Notes under the pieces: model-generated
The model's database searches: none
Told to the model about the DNA's origin: nothing
Seen by the model: only the letters and a program-made list of their open reading frames with translations
From: Gemmatimonadaceae bacterium
Lineage (GTDB): Bacteria; Gemmatimonadota; Gemmatimonadetes; Gemmatimonadales; Gemmatimonadaceae
Direction of reading: 5' to 3'
DNA length: 64,000 nucleotides
NCBI GenBank assembly: GCA_020851455.1
Contig: JADZCT010000029.1
Location: 1 to 64,000, forward strand
Part shown: positions 26,968 to 36,564 of the stretch, piece after piece
Numbering within the stretch: the stretch's first letter is position 1
Layout of the letters: every line of letters starts with the position of its first letter
Translations under genes and position numbers: made by a program

Positions 26968-28907
26968 TGGGCATCTCCATCGGTGTGGATGTCGGCGGGA
27001 CGTTCACGGATCTCGCGGCAGTGGACGCGCGTGGGCGCGTCGTCACCAGGAAAGTCCTGAGCACCCCGCTGGACCAGAGCGACGGCGTTGCCGCGGCGAT
27101 AGACGCGCTGTCACCGGCGCGCGGCACCGTTGGCCGCATCGCGCATGGCACCACCGTGGTCACGAACCTCCTGCTCGAACGGACGGGCGCGTCGGTGGTC
27201 CTCTGCTCGACCCGTGGGGTCACCGACCTGCCCGAGCTGCGCAGACAGGAGCGCGCGGCGCTCTACAACCTCTCGCTCGACCACCCACCGCCCCTCGTTG
27301 GCAACTCGCGGGTCGTGGCCGTTCACGAACGCGTGGCGCCCTCGGGCGTGACGATCGCGCTCACCGACGCCGAGGAGGATCGGGTCGCGCGCGCGGTTGC
27401 GGCGTACGCGCCGGAGGTGGTGGTGATCTCGCTCCTCCACGCTTACTCGAACGATGCGCACGAGCGCCGACTCGCGGCGGCGATATCGCGCCGACTCCCG
27501 GGCGCCGACGTGGTCACGGCAGCGTCGGTCCTGCCGGAGATTCGCGAGTACGAGCGCACCGCTACGGCGCTGGCCGAGGGCTACGCCCGCCCGCGCGTCC
27601 GACGCTACCTCGGCCGCCTCTCGCAGCGCCTGCGCGCGCGCGGCCTGCCCTCGCCCGTCGTGATGACCAGCGGCGGCGGGATGCTGACGCTGGACGACGC
27701 GGGCGAATGCGCTGCGTCGCTTGCGCTCTCGGGGCCCGCGGGCGGCGTCGTGGGGGCGGCAGCGGTGATGCGTGCCGCCGGGTTCCGCGACGCGCTGACT
27801 GTTGACATCGGCGGCACGAGTGCCGATGCGGGCCTCATTGTCGGCGGGGAGCCGCTGGTCGAGGCGGGCGGGAGCGTCGCGGGGGTGCCAATCGCCCTCC
27901 CGCGGGTGCTCGTCGAGACGGTGAGCGCCGGAGGCGGAAGCGTCGCGTGGGTTGACGGCGGCGGCGCGCTTCGCGTCGGGCCTCACAGCGCTGGCGCGCG
28001 GCCCGGCCCGGTTGCGTTCGGCTTCGGTGGCACGGAGCCAACCGTGACCGACGCGCAGATCGCGCTTGGCCACCTCGATGCCGCGGCCCTCTCGGGTGGT
28101 GTACGCCTCGATGCGGCCGCGGCGCGCGAAGCCATCGCAAACCTCGCACGGAGGCTTGGTGCCACGCCCGCCCGCACCGCGGCGGCGATCGTTGCGATAG
28201 CCGACGCATCCGTCGCGCGCGCGCTGCGGCGCGTAAGCGTGCAGCGTGGCGTTGACCCGCGGAGGTGCGTGCTCGTCGCGTTCGGCGGCGGTGGGCCGCT
28301 GCACGCCTGCGCGCTTGCCGAGTCGCTCGGCATGCGCCGCATCCTCGTGCCGCCGCACGCCGGCGTGCTCAGCGCGCTCGGCCTCGCCATTGCTCCAGAG
28401 CGCCGTGAGGCGGCATCGAGCGTCATGCGCGACGCGCGGGGAATCTCGCGTCGAGAGCTGGCGGCGATCTTGCGGGATCTCGCTGGCCGCGCAGCGGCGA
28501 TGCCGCGTCCGCGCATCGAGGCGCGCCTCCGTGTGCGCTACCAGGGGCAGGGCTACGAGCTCGACGTCCCGTTCCGCGCTTCTGACGACGGCGCCGCCGT
28601 GGCGCGCCGTTTTGCCGCGCTGCACGATGCGCGGTACGGATTCACCCTCGACCGAACCGTCGAGGTCGTCGCGGCGCGCGTCGCGGCCATGGGGCCTCGC
28701 CTGCCGCTCCGCCTTGGCCGGCGCCAGCGGGCGTCGGACGGACGCTCATCGTCTTCCGCGCCCGGAGCGGAGTCGGGCGGGTTCCGGCAGCGCATGACGC
28801 GCGGGCCGCGCGTCGTCACACTCGGCGACGCAACGATGGTAGTCGCGCGTGGCTGGACCGCGCGGCCCCTCCCGATTGGCGGGTGGCTGGTGGAGCGCGC
28901 CCGGTGA
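26964..28907 (+). CDS. hydantoinase/oxoprolinase subunit A (HyuA-like)
   Basis: IGVDVGGTFTDLAAVD, HGTTVVTNLLLER, DIGGTSADAGLI, VAFGGGGPLHACALAESLGMRRILVPPHAGVLSALG. Confidence 0.93.
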   Translation: MMGISIGVDVGGTFTDLAAVDARGRVVTRKVLSTPLDQSDGVAAAIDALSPARGTVGRIAHGTTVVTNLLLERTGASVVLCSTRGVTDLPELRRQERAALYNLSLDHPPPLVGNSRVVAVHERVAPSGVTIALTDAEEDRVARAVAAYAPEVVVISLLHAYSNDAHERRLAAAISRRLPGADVVTAASVLPEIREYERTATALAEGYARPRVRRYLGRLSQRLRARGLPSPVVMTSGGGMLTLDDAGECAASLALSGPAGGVVGAAAVMRAAGFRDALTVDIGGTSADAGLIVGGEPLVEAGGSVAGVPIALPRVLVETVSAGGGSVAWVDGGGALRVGPHSAGARPGPVAFGFGGTEPTVTDAQIALGHLDAAALSGGVRLDAAAAREAIANLARRLGATPARTAAAIVAIADASVARALRRVSVQRGVDPRRCVLVAFGGGGPLHACALAESLGMRRILVPPHAGVLSALGLAIAPERREAASSVMRDARGISRRELAAILRDLAGRAAAMPRPRIEARLRVRYQGQGYELDVPFRASDDGAAVARRFAALHDARYGFTLDRTVEVVAARVAAMGPRLPLRLGRRQRASDGRSSSSAPGAESGGFRQRMTRGPRVVTLGDATMVVARGWTARPLPIGGWLVERAR

Positions 28908-30445
28908 CGCGCGCCGCGTTCGACCCCCTCGCCCTGTCGGTCATGTCCAACGCGGTGGCCATGATTGCCGAGGAGATGGGCACCGTCCTCGAGCGCGGCG
29001 CCCTCTCGCCGAACATACGCGAGCGCCGCGACGCGTCCGCGGCGATCTTCGACGCAGCCGGCCGGATGATCGCGCAGGCAGCGCACATCCCCGTTCACCT
29101 CGGAGCGATGCCCGAGTCGGTGCGCGCCGTCATTGCCCGCCAACCCGGGGCGGGCGACGTCTTCCTCCTCAATAGCCCGTTCGATGGCGGATCGCACTTG
29201 CCCGACCTCACGATGGTTGAGGCGGTGTCGGCGGGTGGCACCCGCATAATCGGGTACGCCGCCGTGCGCGCACACCATGCCGACGTCGGCGGAATGAGCC
29301 CCGGCTCGATGCCGCAGGGCGCCGTGGAGCTCGTGCAGGAAGGCCTGCACCTGCCGCCGATCCGGCTCGTGCGCGCCGGCCGGCTCGACGACTCTCTGCT
29401 CGAGCTGGTGCTCGCGAACGTGCGCACCCCCGACGAGCGTCGCGGCGATCTGGAGGCGCAGCGCGCCGCGTGCGGCGCCGGCGCCGACGGATGGCGGGCG
29501 CTGGTCTCGCGCGAAGGCGCGGCGCGCATGCGCGCCGCCTGCGATGCGCTCCTCGACTACACCGAGCGCAGGGTGCGCGCGCGCCTGCGCGAGATAGGCG
29601 ACGCCGAAGGCAGCGCGAGCGACATTCTCGAAGGCGATGGCGTGAGCGAGGCCCCTGTCCCGCTTGCGGTCCGCCTTCGCATCCGGCGGGGCGCCTTCTC
29701 GCTCGACTTCTCCGGCAGCTCGCCACGCGTGCGCGGGAACGTCAATGCGCCCAAGGCGGTCGTTCGCGCTGCGGCGGTCTTCGTCCTGCGATCCCTGCTG
29801 GACGACGACGTCCCCGTGAACGAGGGCATCGCGCGGCCAATCGCGATCGTGACGCCGGATGACTGCGTTCTCGACGCACGCTGGCCATCAGCCGTCGCCG
29901 CGGGGAACGTCGAGACGTCGCAGCGCGTCGCGGATCTCCTCTTTGCCGCGCTTGCCGACGCCGGCGTTCCCGTGCCCGCCCAGGGTCAGGGCACGATGAA
30001 CAACATCACCTTCGGCGGCGACGGCTGGACGTTCTACGAGACACTCGGCGGCGGGCAGGGCGCGTCCGTGCGCGGGCCCGGCCCGAGCGCCGTGCACGTC
30101 GGGATGAGCAACACGCGCAACACCCCTGTCGAGGCGCTCGAACGCGCGTACCCCATCGAAGTCGAGACGTATGCCGTGCGTCGCGGGTCGGGCGGGAGTG
30201 GCGCGCATCGTGGCGGCGATGGAGTCGTGCGCGTGTACCGGGTGCGCGAACGTTGCACCGTTACCATCCTGTCTGAACGGCGCTTACGGGCGCCGCGCGG
30301 CGCGATGGGCGGCGGCGACGGCGCGACTGGCATCAACCGGCTGAACGGCAAGGCGCTGCCGTCCAAGTGCCGCGCCGAGCTTTCGCCAGGCGACGTGGTG
30401 GAGATCCAGACTCCCGGCGGCGGCGGCTGGGGCGCGCCCCGCTGA
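28904..30445 (+). CDS. hydantoinase/oxoprolinase subunit B (HyuB-like)
   Basis: SNAVAMIAEEMGTVLERGALSPNIRERRDASAAIFD, NSPFDGGSHLPDLTMV, AHHADVGGMSPGSMP. GTG start overlaps the hyuA stop. Confidence 0.93.
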   Translation: MTRAAFDPLALSVMSNAVAMIAEEMGTVLERGALSPNIRERRDASAAIFDAAGRMIAQAAHIPVHLGAMPESVRAVIARQPGAGDVFLLNSPFDGGSHLPDLTMVEAVSAGGTRIIGYAAVRAHHADVGGMSPGSMPQGAVELVQEGLHLPPIRLVRAGRLDDSLLELVLANVRTPDERRGDLEAQRAACGAGADGWRALVSREGAARMRAACDALLDYTERRVRARLREIGDAEGSASDILEGDGVSEAPVPLAVRLRIRRGAFSLDFSGSSPRVRGNVNAPKAVVRAAAVFVLRSLLDDDVPVNEGIARPIAIVTPDDCVLDARWPSAVAAGNVETSQRVADLLFAALADAGVPVPAQGQGTMNNITFGGDGWTFYETLGGGQGASVRGPGPSAVHVGMSNTRNTPVEALERAYPIEVETYAVRRGSGGSGAHRGGDGVVRVYRVRERCTVTILSERRLRAPRGAMGGGDGATGINRLNGKALPSKCRAELSPGDVVEIQTPGGGGWGAPR

Positions 30446-30503
30446 GCCAGCGTACGGCGTCAGGAGCGTTGGCCGCAAGCCGGCGCCAGCCCGGCAGGGC
30501 CGG

Positions 30504-32561
30504 CTAGAGGCGCTGGCGCGAATCCTGCCGACCAGTCGTCGGTGAGACTGTTGCGAACACCCGCGCCTCGATGAATGTGCCGAGCAGTTCGCCGTCGAGC
30601 GCGCCTTCATCCGCCTCGTCCTTCAGGATGTCCAGCGCCCGCTCCGGCGGCACTGCGCGCTTGTATGGCCGGTCGGTCGCGGTGAGCGCGTCGTAGATGT
30701 CGCTTATCGTCATCATGCGCGTCTGCACGGGAATGCTCTCGCCGCCGACGTGCCGCGGGTATCCAGTGGCGTTCAGTTTCTCGTGATGGCCGTATGCGAT
30801 CTCGGGGATCCGGCGCAACTCGCCAGTCCACGGGATGTGCTCGAGAAAGCGGAAGGTATGCGTGACGTGCGACTCGATTTCGCGGCGCTCGCGCTGGTCC
30901 AGGTTCCCCTTGTTGATCATCAGGTAGCGGAGCTCGTCCTCCGAGAGGAGGGGGCGCTCCACCCCGTCGAAGTCCAGGAACGTGCGCGCGTTGATCGCCT
31001 CCAGCTCGTCGAACCTGCCTTCCGGCAGGATCGTCGGCTCGTTGGCCTGGACGATGGCGTCGAGGTAGCGCTGCAGTTCGAGGCGCTTCGCCTGGCGGCG
31101 TGCGTCGAGGTCGGCGAGGACGCGCTGGTACTGGTCGGCGCTGAAGTTGACGAGGTACTCGGCGCGCTCGCGCTCGTACTCGAGGTCGGCGCGCTGAAGC
31201 AGGTAGTGAAACCGGTGCTTGATGATCGCCAGGTCGCTGGGATAGAGCTTCTTCTGCTTCACGAGCACCTGCTCGCGCACGCCGACCTTGCCGAAGTCGT
31301 GCAGCAGGCCCGCGTAGCGAAGCTCGCGGAGCTGCTCGCGGGTGAACCGCAGCCCGCGATACGCGCCGGTGCCGCCGCTGCGGTCAACCGCTTCGGCGAG
31401 CCCGCACGTGAGGGTCGCGACGCGCAGCGAATGGCCGCTCGTCGTCGGATCCCGTGCCTCGATGGCCGTCACTGACGCCATCACGAAGCCCTCGAACAGC
31501 CGCTCGATGTCCTCGTAGAGGCGCGCGTTTTCGATCGCCACCGCCGCCTGCGACGCGAGCGCCGACACCAGATTCACCGAGTGCGCGTCGAAGTCGAGCA
31601 CCTCGGATTCCACTGCCCCCGGCGACCCGAGGAGCGCATCGGCGCTGCGCTTGCGGTTGATCAGCTGCACCACGCCGATCACTTCATCCTTGTGCGACCG
31701 CATCGGCAGCACGAGCATGGACTTGGTGCGGTAGCCCACCTGCTCGTCGAACCTGCGGTTGAAGCTGAACGGAACGGAGGTGTCGAGCAGGTACACATCG
31801 GGTATGATCAAGGGCTCGCCGGTGGACGCGACGTACCCCGCGATGCTGTGGCGGTCAATCGCGATCACCGATTCCCTGAACGGAAGGTTCGGGAGCGTAT
31901 CGTTGTGCGCGAGCTTGAAGCGAAGCTGGCCCTCCGCGCCCTCTTCGCCCCGGGCAACACGGTCAACGAGGTACAGCGATCCCGCGTCCGCCGACGAGAG
32001 GCGCCGTGCCTGCGTGAGGATGGCCTCGAGCAGCGTCATGAGGTCGCGCTCGGTTGACAATGCAACTCCGATCTTCGCGAGTTCCCTGATGTCGCCGGCG
32101 CTGCGTTCCTCGCGCGCTGCGGCAAGGCGTGCCGCAGCGAGGGATGCCGCGTGCCGAAGCCCGCCGCGTATGACGGTGCGGACGGCGCCGGCCGAGGCGC
32201 CGGCCGGCACGAACGACGTCAGGACGCCGGGTACGAGAGCTTCCGGCGGCTCCTCCAGCCCAGTGTCGCCCATCCCGACGATCGCCGCCACGGCCGCCAG
32301 CCCTTCGACCGCTGCCCGGCCGCCCCCGGATGCAGATGCCAGCGCTGCGTCGAGCAGCACCAGCGTCGGCCGGGCGGCGTCGAGCGAAGCCGCCAACGGC
32401 AACTGCGCGACGCGCACAACCTCGACGTCCAGCGCATCGAGCACCGGGATCGCGCGACCTGCCGGGACGATTACGAGTGGCTTCAAGCCATGCTCCGCGG
32501 GCCACGGTACGGTAACAGCCGGATCGGTCAGGGCCCCGCGCGGAAGGTACTGCGAAAGCAA
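30504..32561 (-). CDS. GAF + HD-GYP domain protein (putative cyclic-di-GMP phosphodiesterase)
   Basis: GAF-like region (TKSMLVLPMRSHKDEVIGVVQLINRK), HD motif LLHDFGKVGV, AYGHHEKLNATGYPRHVGGE, ISDIYDALTATDRPYKRA. Start uncertain: the TTG at 32561 abuts a strong hairpin. Confidence 0.85.
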   Translation of the reverse strand: MLSQYLPRGALTDPAVTVPWPAEHGLKPLVIVPAGRAIPVLDALDVEVVRVAQLPLAASLDAARPTLVLLDAALASASGGGRAAVEGLAAVAAIVGMGDTGLEEPPEALVPGVLTSFVPAGASAGAVRTVIRGGLRHAASLAAARLAAAREERSAGDIRELAKIGVALSTERDLMTLLEAILTQARRLSSADAGSLYLVDRVARGEEGAEGQLRFKLAHNDTLPNLPFRESVIAIDRHSIAGYVASTGEPLIIPDVYLLDTSVPFSFNRRFDEQVGYRTKSMLVLPMRSHKDEVIGVVQLINRKRSADALLGSPGAVESEVLDFDAHSVNLVSALASQAAVAIENARLYEDIERLFEGFVMASVTAIEARDPTTSGHSLRVATLTCGLAEAVDRSGGTGAYRGLRFTREQLRELRYAGLLHDFGKVGVREQVLVKQKKLYPSDLAIIKHRFHYLLQRADLEYERERAEYLVNFSADQYQRVLADLDARRQAKRLELQRYLDAIVQANEPTILPEGRFDELEAINARTFLDFDGVERPLLSEDELRYLMINKGNLDQRERREIESHVTHTFRFLEHIPWTGELRRIPEIAYGHHEKLNATGYPRHVGGESIPVQTRMMTISDIYDALTATDRPYKRAVPPERALDILKDEADEGALDGELLGTFIEARVFATVSPTTGRQDSRQRL

Positions 32562-32586
32562 GGCGCGCCGCCAACGGCGGCGCGCC
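32562..32586 (-). terminator. GC-only hairpin downstream of the CsgG-like gene
   Basis: Perfect 11-bp inverted repeat GGCGCGCCGCC-AAC-GGCGGCGCGCC, 25 nt past the stop at 32611; minus-strand 3' flank TTGCTTTC. Confidence 0.55.
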
Positions 32587-32610
32587 CCTCGTCCTGGCCC
32601 CGCAGCCGAC

Positions 32611-33318
32611 TCACCCCTGCAGCTTCTTCAACTCGTTCTGCGGCGCTTCGTAGGCCGGGAACGCCTGGATTGCCTGCCGGAAGAGCGTGATCGCCTTGTC
32701 CTTGTTCCCGTGGTCCTTCTCGTCCAGCGCGCGCGAATAGAGCATCACGGCCTGGAACGGCACCTTCTCCTGCTTCTTTGCCGACGTCTGCTGCTCGTCT
32801 CGGGCGGGTCCCGGGATCGCGGGCAGCTTGACGTCACCGCTGATCTTCGCCGCGAAGCGCTCGATCAGCGGCATGATCGCGTCCATGCGGCCGCGCTCCT
32901 CGATCCCGCCCTTCTCGATCTCGCTCGTCTCCGTGTTGAACACTCTGGCCGAGAGGCGGAGACTGTCGCCCTTCAGTTCGGTGAAGAAGACGCCCGTGAT
33001 CATGTGGTGGGCGCCGACCAGCTTGCCGACCTTGATGGCCGTCGCCTGGTCGAGCTTGCCGTCGGTCGCGAGCTTCTGCTCGTCGAGGATCGCCTGGATC
33101 CGATCGCGCTCGACGACCCGGATACCGGGGTTCGCCGCCAGACTGTTGATCAGCAGGTCGGCGATGCCCTTCGACAGCGGCTGGAGCTCGGCGTTCCGCG
33201 CGCCCAGCGCGGAGTTCGTGAAGTAAAGGACCGCTACCGTCGGCTTCGACTGCGCCACGGCGGCGCCCGCCGCAAGCGCCAGGCCGGCGAAGGCAGGGGC
33301 CAGCATCCTGAGTCGCAT
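32611..33318 (-). CDS. CsgG/FlgO-like secreted protein with C-terminal TPR-like segment
   Basis: Signal peptide MRLRMLAPAFAGLALAAGAAVAQ; KPTVAVLYFTNSALG...LSKGIADLLINSLAANPGIRVVERDRIQAILDEQK...KVGKLVGAHHMITGVF. Confidence 0.75.
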   Translation of the reverse strand: MRLRMLAPAFAGLALAAGAAVAQSKPTVAVLYFTNSALGARNAELQPLSKGIADLLINSLAANPGIRVVERDRIQAILDEQKLATDGKLDQATAIKVGKLVGAHHMITGVFFTELKGDSLRLSARVFNTETSEIEKGGIEERGRMDAIMPLIERFAAKISGDVKLPAIPGPARDEQQTSAKKQEKVPFQAVMLYSRALDEKDHGNKDKAITLFRQAIQAFPAYEAPQNELKKLQG

Positions 33319-33341
33319 GTGCAACCTCCCAATGGAAGAAT

Positions 33342-34217
33342 TCAGATAGTCAGCGTCAGGCCTTCTGCGGCGACGATCACCTGCACCCCGCCACCGCTTT
33401 CCCGCACCAGCGCCTGGCACTCAGCCAACCGCCGGTCCAGCTCGTCGTCCGTGCGCCGCGGTTCGTGATGGAAGAGCACCAGCGTCTCCACCCCTGCCTG
33501 CACCGCCAGCTCCGTGGCATCGCGGAAGGTCGAGTGCCCCCATCCGCGGTGAAAGTCATACTCGTCAGTCGTATACGTCGTATCGTGCACCAGCACCTTC
33601 GCGCCGCGCACGAACTCCGTGAACCGCTCCCTCCATCCCGACGGTGTCTGGTACTTCTCGGACGCCCCCAGCTCATTGTCCGATACGTACACCAGCCCGC
33701 CACCACGCGTTCGGGGCTCGGCGAACCGGAAGGCCAGCGCGCCCCCAGGATGCCGCACCTCCATTGCCGTCACTTCGTACCCGGCCCCCGCGTGCCGTTC
33801 TCCGTCGCTGATCTCGCGGAAGTCCACGTCTGCGTCGAGTTGCTCGAACAATACCGGGAACACGACTGGCGACATCTGATTCCTGATGACATGCTCGATG
33901 CTCGCGCCTTCAGATCGCTGGCTCCAGATCGTGAAACGGTTTCCCTTCTGGAAGACCGGTGCGAAGAACGGAATACCCTGAATGTGGTCCCAATGTGCGT
34001 GCGTCAGAAAAATATCGCCGGCCACGGGCGCCCCGCTCGATTGCTCGATCAGCGATCGCCCGAGCTCCCGTATGCCCGTGCCCGCATCGAGGATGACCAG
34101 CCAGCCGCCGGACGTTCGCAACTCGATGCATGGCGTGTTGCCACCATAGCGAACGGTATACGGTCCCGGACTCGGCACCGAGCCTCGCGTTCCCCAGAAC
34201 TGTAGGCGCAGACTCAT
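33342..34217 (-). CDS. metallo-beta-lactamase fold hydrolase
   Basis: FWGTRGSVPSPGPYTVRYGGNTPCIEL, LDAGTGIRELG, THAHWDHIQGIPFF, VLVHDTTYT, GWGHSTFRDATELA. Confidence 0.9.
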   Translation of the reverse strand: MSLRLQFWGTRGSVPSPGPYTVRYGGNTPCIELRTSGGWLVILDAGTGIRELGRSLIEQSSGAPVAGDIFLTHAHWDHIQGIPFFAPVFQKGNRFTIWSQRSEGASIEHVIRNQMSPVVFPVLFEQLDADVDFREISDGERHAGAGYEVTAMEVRHPGGALAFRFAEPRTRGGGLVYVSDNELGASEKYQTPSGWRERFTEFVRGAKVLVHDTTYTTDEYDFHRGWGHSTFRDATELAVQAGVETLVLFHHEPRRTDDELDRRLAECQALVRESGGGVQVIVAAEGLTLTI

Positions 34218-34289
34218 CTATCGGTCCTCGATCCCGTTACGATACCACTTTCGCGCCTGCAGGAGAAAGGCGGACAGTCACGACGCTCG

Positions 34290-34305
34290 TGTGACACAGG
34301 TCACG
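34290..34305. promoter_or_regulatory. CRP-like palindromic operator
   Basis: TGTGA-CACAGG-TCACG, 9/10 to TGTGA-N6-TCACA, in the spacer between the Crp-family gene and the MBL gene. Confidence 0.5.
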
Positions 34306-34312
34306 CGAGCGA

Positions 34313-34990
34313 TCAGCTTCGCTGCTGCGCGCGGCGTTCGAGCGCCGCGCGGTCAACGATGCGAATGCGCCGGCGCTCGGTTGCGACCCAGCCGAGATCC
34401 TGAAACTCCCTCATGGCGCGCGACACCGTCTCGCGGCTCGCGCCAATCAGGTGCGCAATCGTCTGGTGCGTGAGTTGCTTTTCGATGACGCCGCCGTTGT
34501 CGTCGGCCGACGAGTCCAGCAGGAGCCGCGCCATCCGCCCTGGCACGTCGAGGAGCACCAGCGACCCGATCTGCGCATCGGCCTGGCGCAGACGCCGCGA
34601 GAGGTCGGCCAGGAGCGACCACGCGACCGACGGGTTCGCCTCGACGCGCCTGCGGAAGTCGTCACGGCGCAGCACCAGAAGCGTGCTCTCTTCCATCGCG
34701 ATCACGTGCGCCGACCGCGGCTGGTCGTCTATCAACGCAAGCTCCCCGAAATGCTGGCCTATTCCGAGGAGGCCGAGGATCACCTCGCGTCCGTCCTCCG
34801 CCAGGAGCACCACCTTCACCCGGCCGTCCCGCACGATGAAGAGAGCGTCGCCCGGGTCGTCCTCGAAGAGGATCACGCTTCCCTTGGGGTAGACCTTTTC
34901 GCGAAGCAGCTCGGCGAACTTCGACAACTCCACCGAGTCCAGCCCCGTGAAGAGAGGAATCGTGGACAGGAACTCGGTCGTTGCCGGCAT
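34313..34990 (-). CDS. Crp/Fnr-family transcriptional regulator
   Basis: Cyclic-nucleotide-binding-like domain (VYPKGSVILFEDDPGDALFIVRDGRVKVVL...GLLGIGQHFGELALIDDQPRSAHV) and HTH (HQTIAHLIGASRETVSRAMREFQDLGWV). Confidence 0.95.
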   Translation of the reverse strand: MPATTEFLSTIPLFTGLDSVELSKFAELLREKVYPKGSVILFEDDPGDALFIVRDGRVKVVLLAEDGREVILGLLGIGQHFGELALIDDQPRSAHVIAMEESTLLVLRRDDFRRRVEANPSVAWSLLADLSRRLRQADAQIGSLVLLDVPGRMARLLLDSSADDNGGVIEKQLTHQTIAHLIGASRETVSRAMREFQDLGWVATERRRIRIVDRAALERRAQQRS

Positions 34991-35195
34991 GTTGCAGCAG
35001 GGGCGTGGTGGAGGGCATGACGGCGGCGTGCAGCGTAGGTCGCCAATACGTCCGCCCGATCGTGTACAGTGGCCAAAGTAGGGACGGCATCAACGGGTGT
35101 CAAACGCCGCGCGGTGCTCGGCCGCAGCCCCGACGTGCTCGCACTCCTTCCGGCTCGGGCAACCGTAAGCCATTGAACAGCAAGCTGTTGGCGAC

Positions 35196-35224
35196 TTGAA
35201 CGAAGGTCAGGAAACTGCTATATT
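35196..35224 (+). promoter_or_regulatory. sigma-70-type promoter for rpmE-prfA
   Basis: TTGAAC (35196-35201), 17-bp spacer, TATATT (35219-35224), ~45 bp upstream of the rpmE start. Confidence 0.6.
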
Positions 35225-35268
35225 ACGTAGCTCTGCACGAAACACCGTAATCGTCGAGGCATCACGCA

Positions 35269-35487
35269 ATGAAAGCCGAGATTCATCCCGTGTACGCGAC
35301 GGCGACCGTCGTTTGCGCGTGTGGCAACACGTTCCAGACGAGGTCCACGCAGGCGGAGATTCACGTGGACATCTGCGCTGCCTGCCATCCGTTCTTCACG
35401 GGCAAGCAGAAGCTCATTGACACGGCCGGCCGCGTCGAGAGGTTCCGCCAGAAGTACGGAAAGCCGCGGCAGCCGGTCGCGCCGTAA
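35269..35487 (+). CDS. rpmE: 50S ribosomal protein L31 (zinc-binding type)
   Basis: [22 protein letters not shown]...[32 protein letters not shown]. Confidence 0.97.
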   Translation: MKAEIHPVYATATVVCACGNTFQTRSTQAEIHVDICAACHPFFTGKQKLIDTAGRVERFRQKYGKPRQPVAP

Positions 35488-35490
35488 CGC

Positions 35491-36564
35491 TTGGCGCTCC
35501 GCGACCTTCTCGCCGACGCTGTGAGGCGCGCGGCGGCCGTTGAACGCGAGGTTCTCGATCCCAAGACGGTCCGCAACGCGAAGCTCATGGCATCACTGGG
35601 CCGCGAGCACCAGCGGCTCACCGAGGTCGTGGAGCGTGCCGAAGCGCTCGGGCGCATGGATGCGGACCTCGCGTCTGCCCGTGCGCTCGTTGCCTCCGGC
35701 GGGAGTGACGAAGAAACCGAGTACTATGGCGCCGAGGCCGAGCGGCTGGCGGGCGAAATCGCCCGTGCGGAAGAGGACCTCAAGCCGCTGCTCCTGCCGC
35801 GCGACCCGCTCGATGAGCGCAACTGCATCGTCGAAATCCGCGCCGGCACCGGTGGCGACGAAGCCGCCCTGTTCGCGGCCGACCTGCACCGGATGTACTC
35901 GCGCTATATCGAGCGTAAGGGCTGGAAGGTCGAGACGATCTCGATCTCCGACGGCACGCTCGGGGGCGTGAAGGAGGCGGTCTTCAAGATCGTGGGCACC
36001 GGCGCGTTCGGCGAAATGCGCTGGGAGAGCGGCGTGCACCGTGTGCAGCGCGTGCCCGAGACGGAGGCGCAGGGCCGCATCCACACCTCAGCGGCGACGG
36101 TGGCCGTGCTTCCGGAGGCGGACGAGATTGACCTCAAGATCGAGGACAAGGACCTCCGGATTGACGTGTTCCGCTCGAGCGGCCCGGGCGGCCAGAGCGT
36201 GAACACGACCGACAGCGCCGTCCGCATCACTCACATCCCGAGCGGAATCGTCGTGTCGCAGCAGGATCAGAAGAGCCAGCTCCAGAACAAGATCAAGGCG
36301 ATGGAGGTGCTGCGCGCGCGCCTCCTCGACGCGAAGCTCGCCGAGCAGGAAGCCGAGCGCTCGCGTATGCGCCGTTCCCAGGTGAGCACCGGCGACCGCT
36401 CTGCGAAGATCCGCACGTACAACTTCCCGCAGAGCCGCGTCACCGACCACCGCATCAACTTCACGACGCACAACCTCGCGGGCGTGATGAACGGCGACAT
36501 CGCTCCGCTCATCGAGGCGCTTAAGCTGGCCGACGTCGAGGAGAAGCTCCGTGCCGGCAACTGA
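35491..36564 (+). CDS. prfA: peptide chain release factor 1
   Basis: [29 protein letters not shown] (GGQ motif), [17 protein letters not shown]. Confidence 0.97.
   Translation: MALRDLLADAVRRAAAVEREVLDPKTVRNAKLMASLGREHQRLTEVVERAEALGRMDADLASARALVASGGSDEETEYYGAEAERLAGEIARAEEDLKPLLLPRDPLDERNCIVEIRAGTGGDEAALFAADLHRMYSRYIERKGWKVETISISDGTLGGVKEAVFKIVGTGAFGEMRWESGVHRVQRVPETEAQGRIHTSAATVAVLPEADEIDLKIEDKDLRIDVFRSSGPGGQSVNTTDSAVRITHIPSGIVVSQQDQKSQLQNKIKAMEVLRARLLDAKLAEQEAERSRMRRSQVSTGDRSAKIRTYNFPQSRVTDHRINFTTHNLAGVMNGDIAPLIEALKLADVEEKLRAGN

Noticed and set aside
30478-30505. AGCCGGC...GCCGGCT hairpin between convergent hyuB and HD-GYP genes
   Set aside because: Several alternative pairings and overlap with the HD-GYP stop codon make it too weak to call as a terminator.
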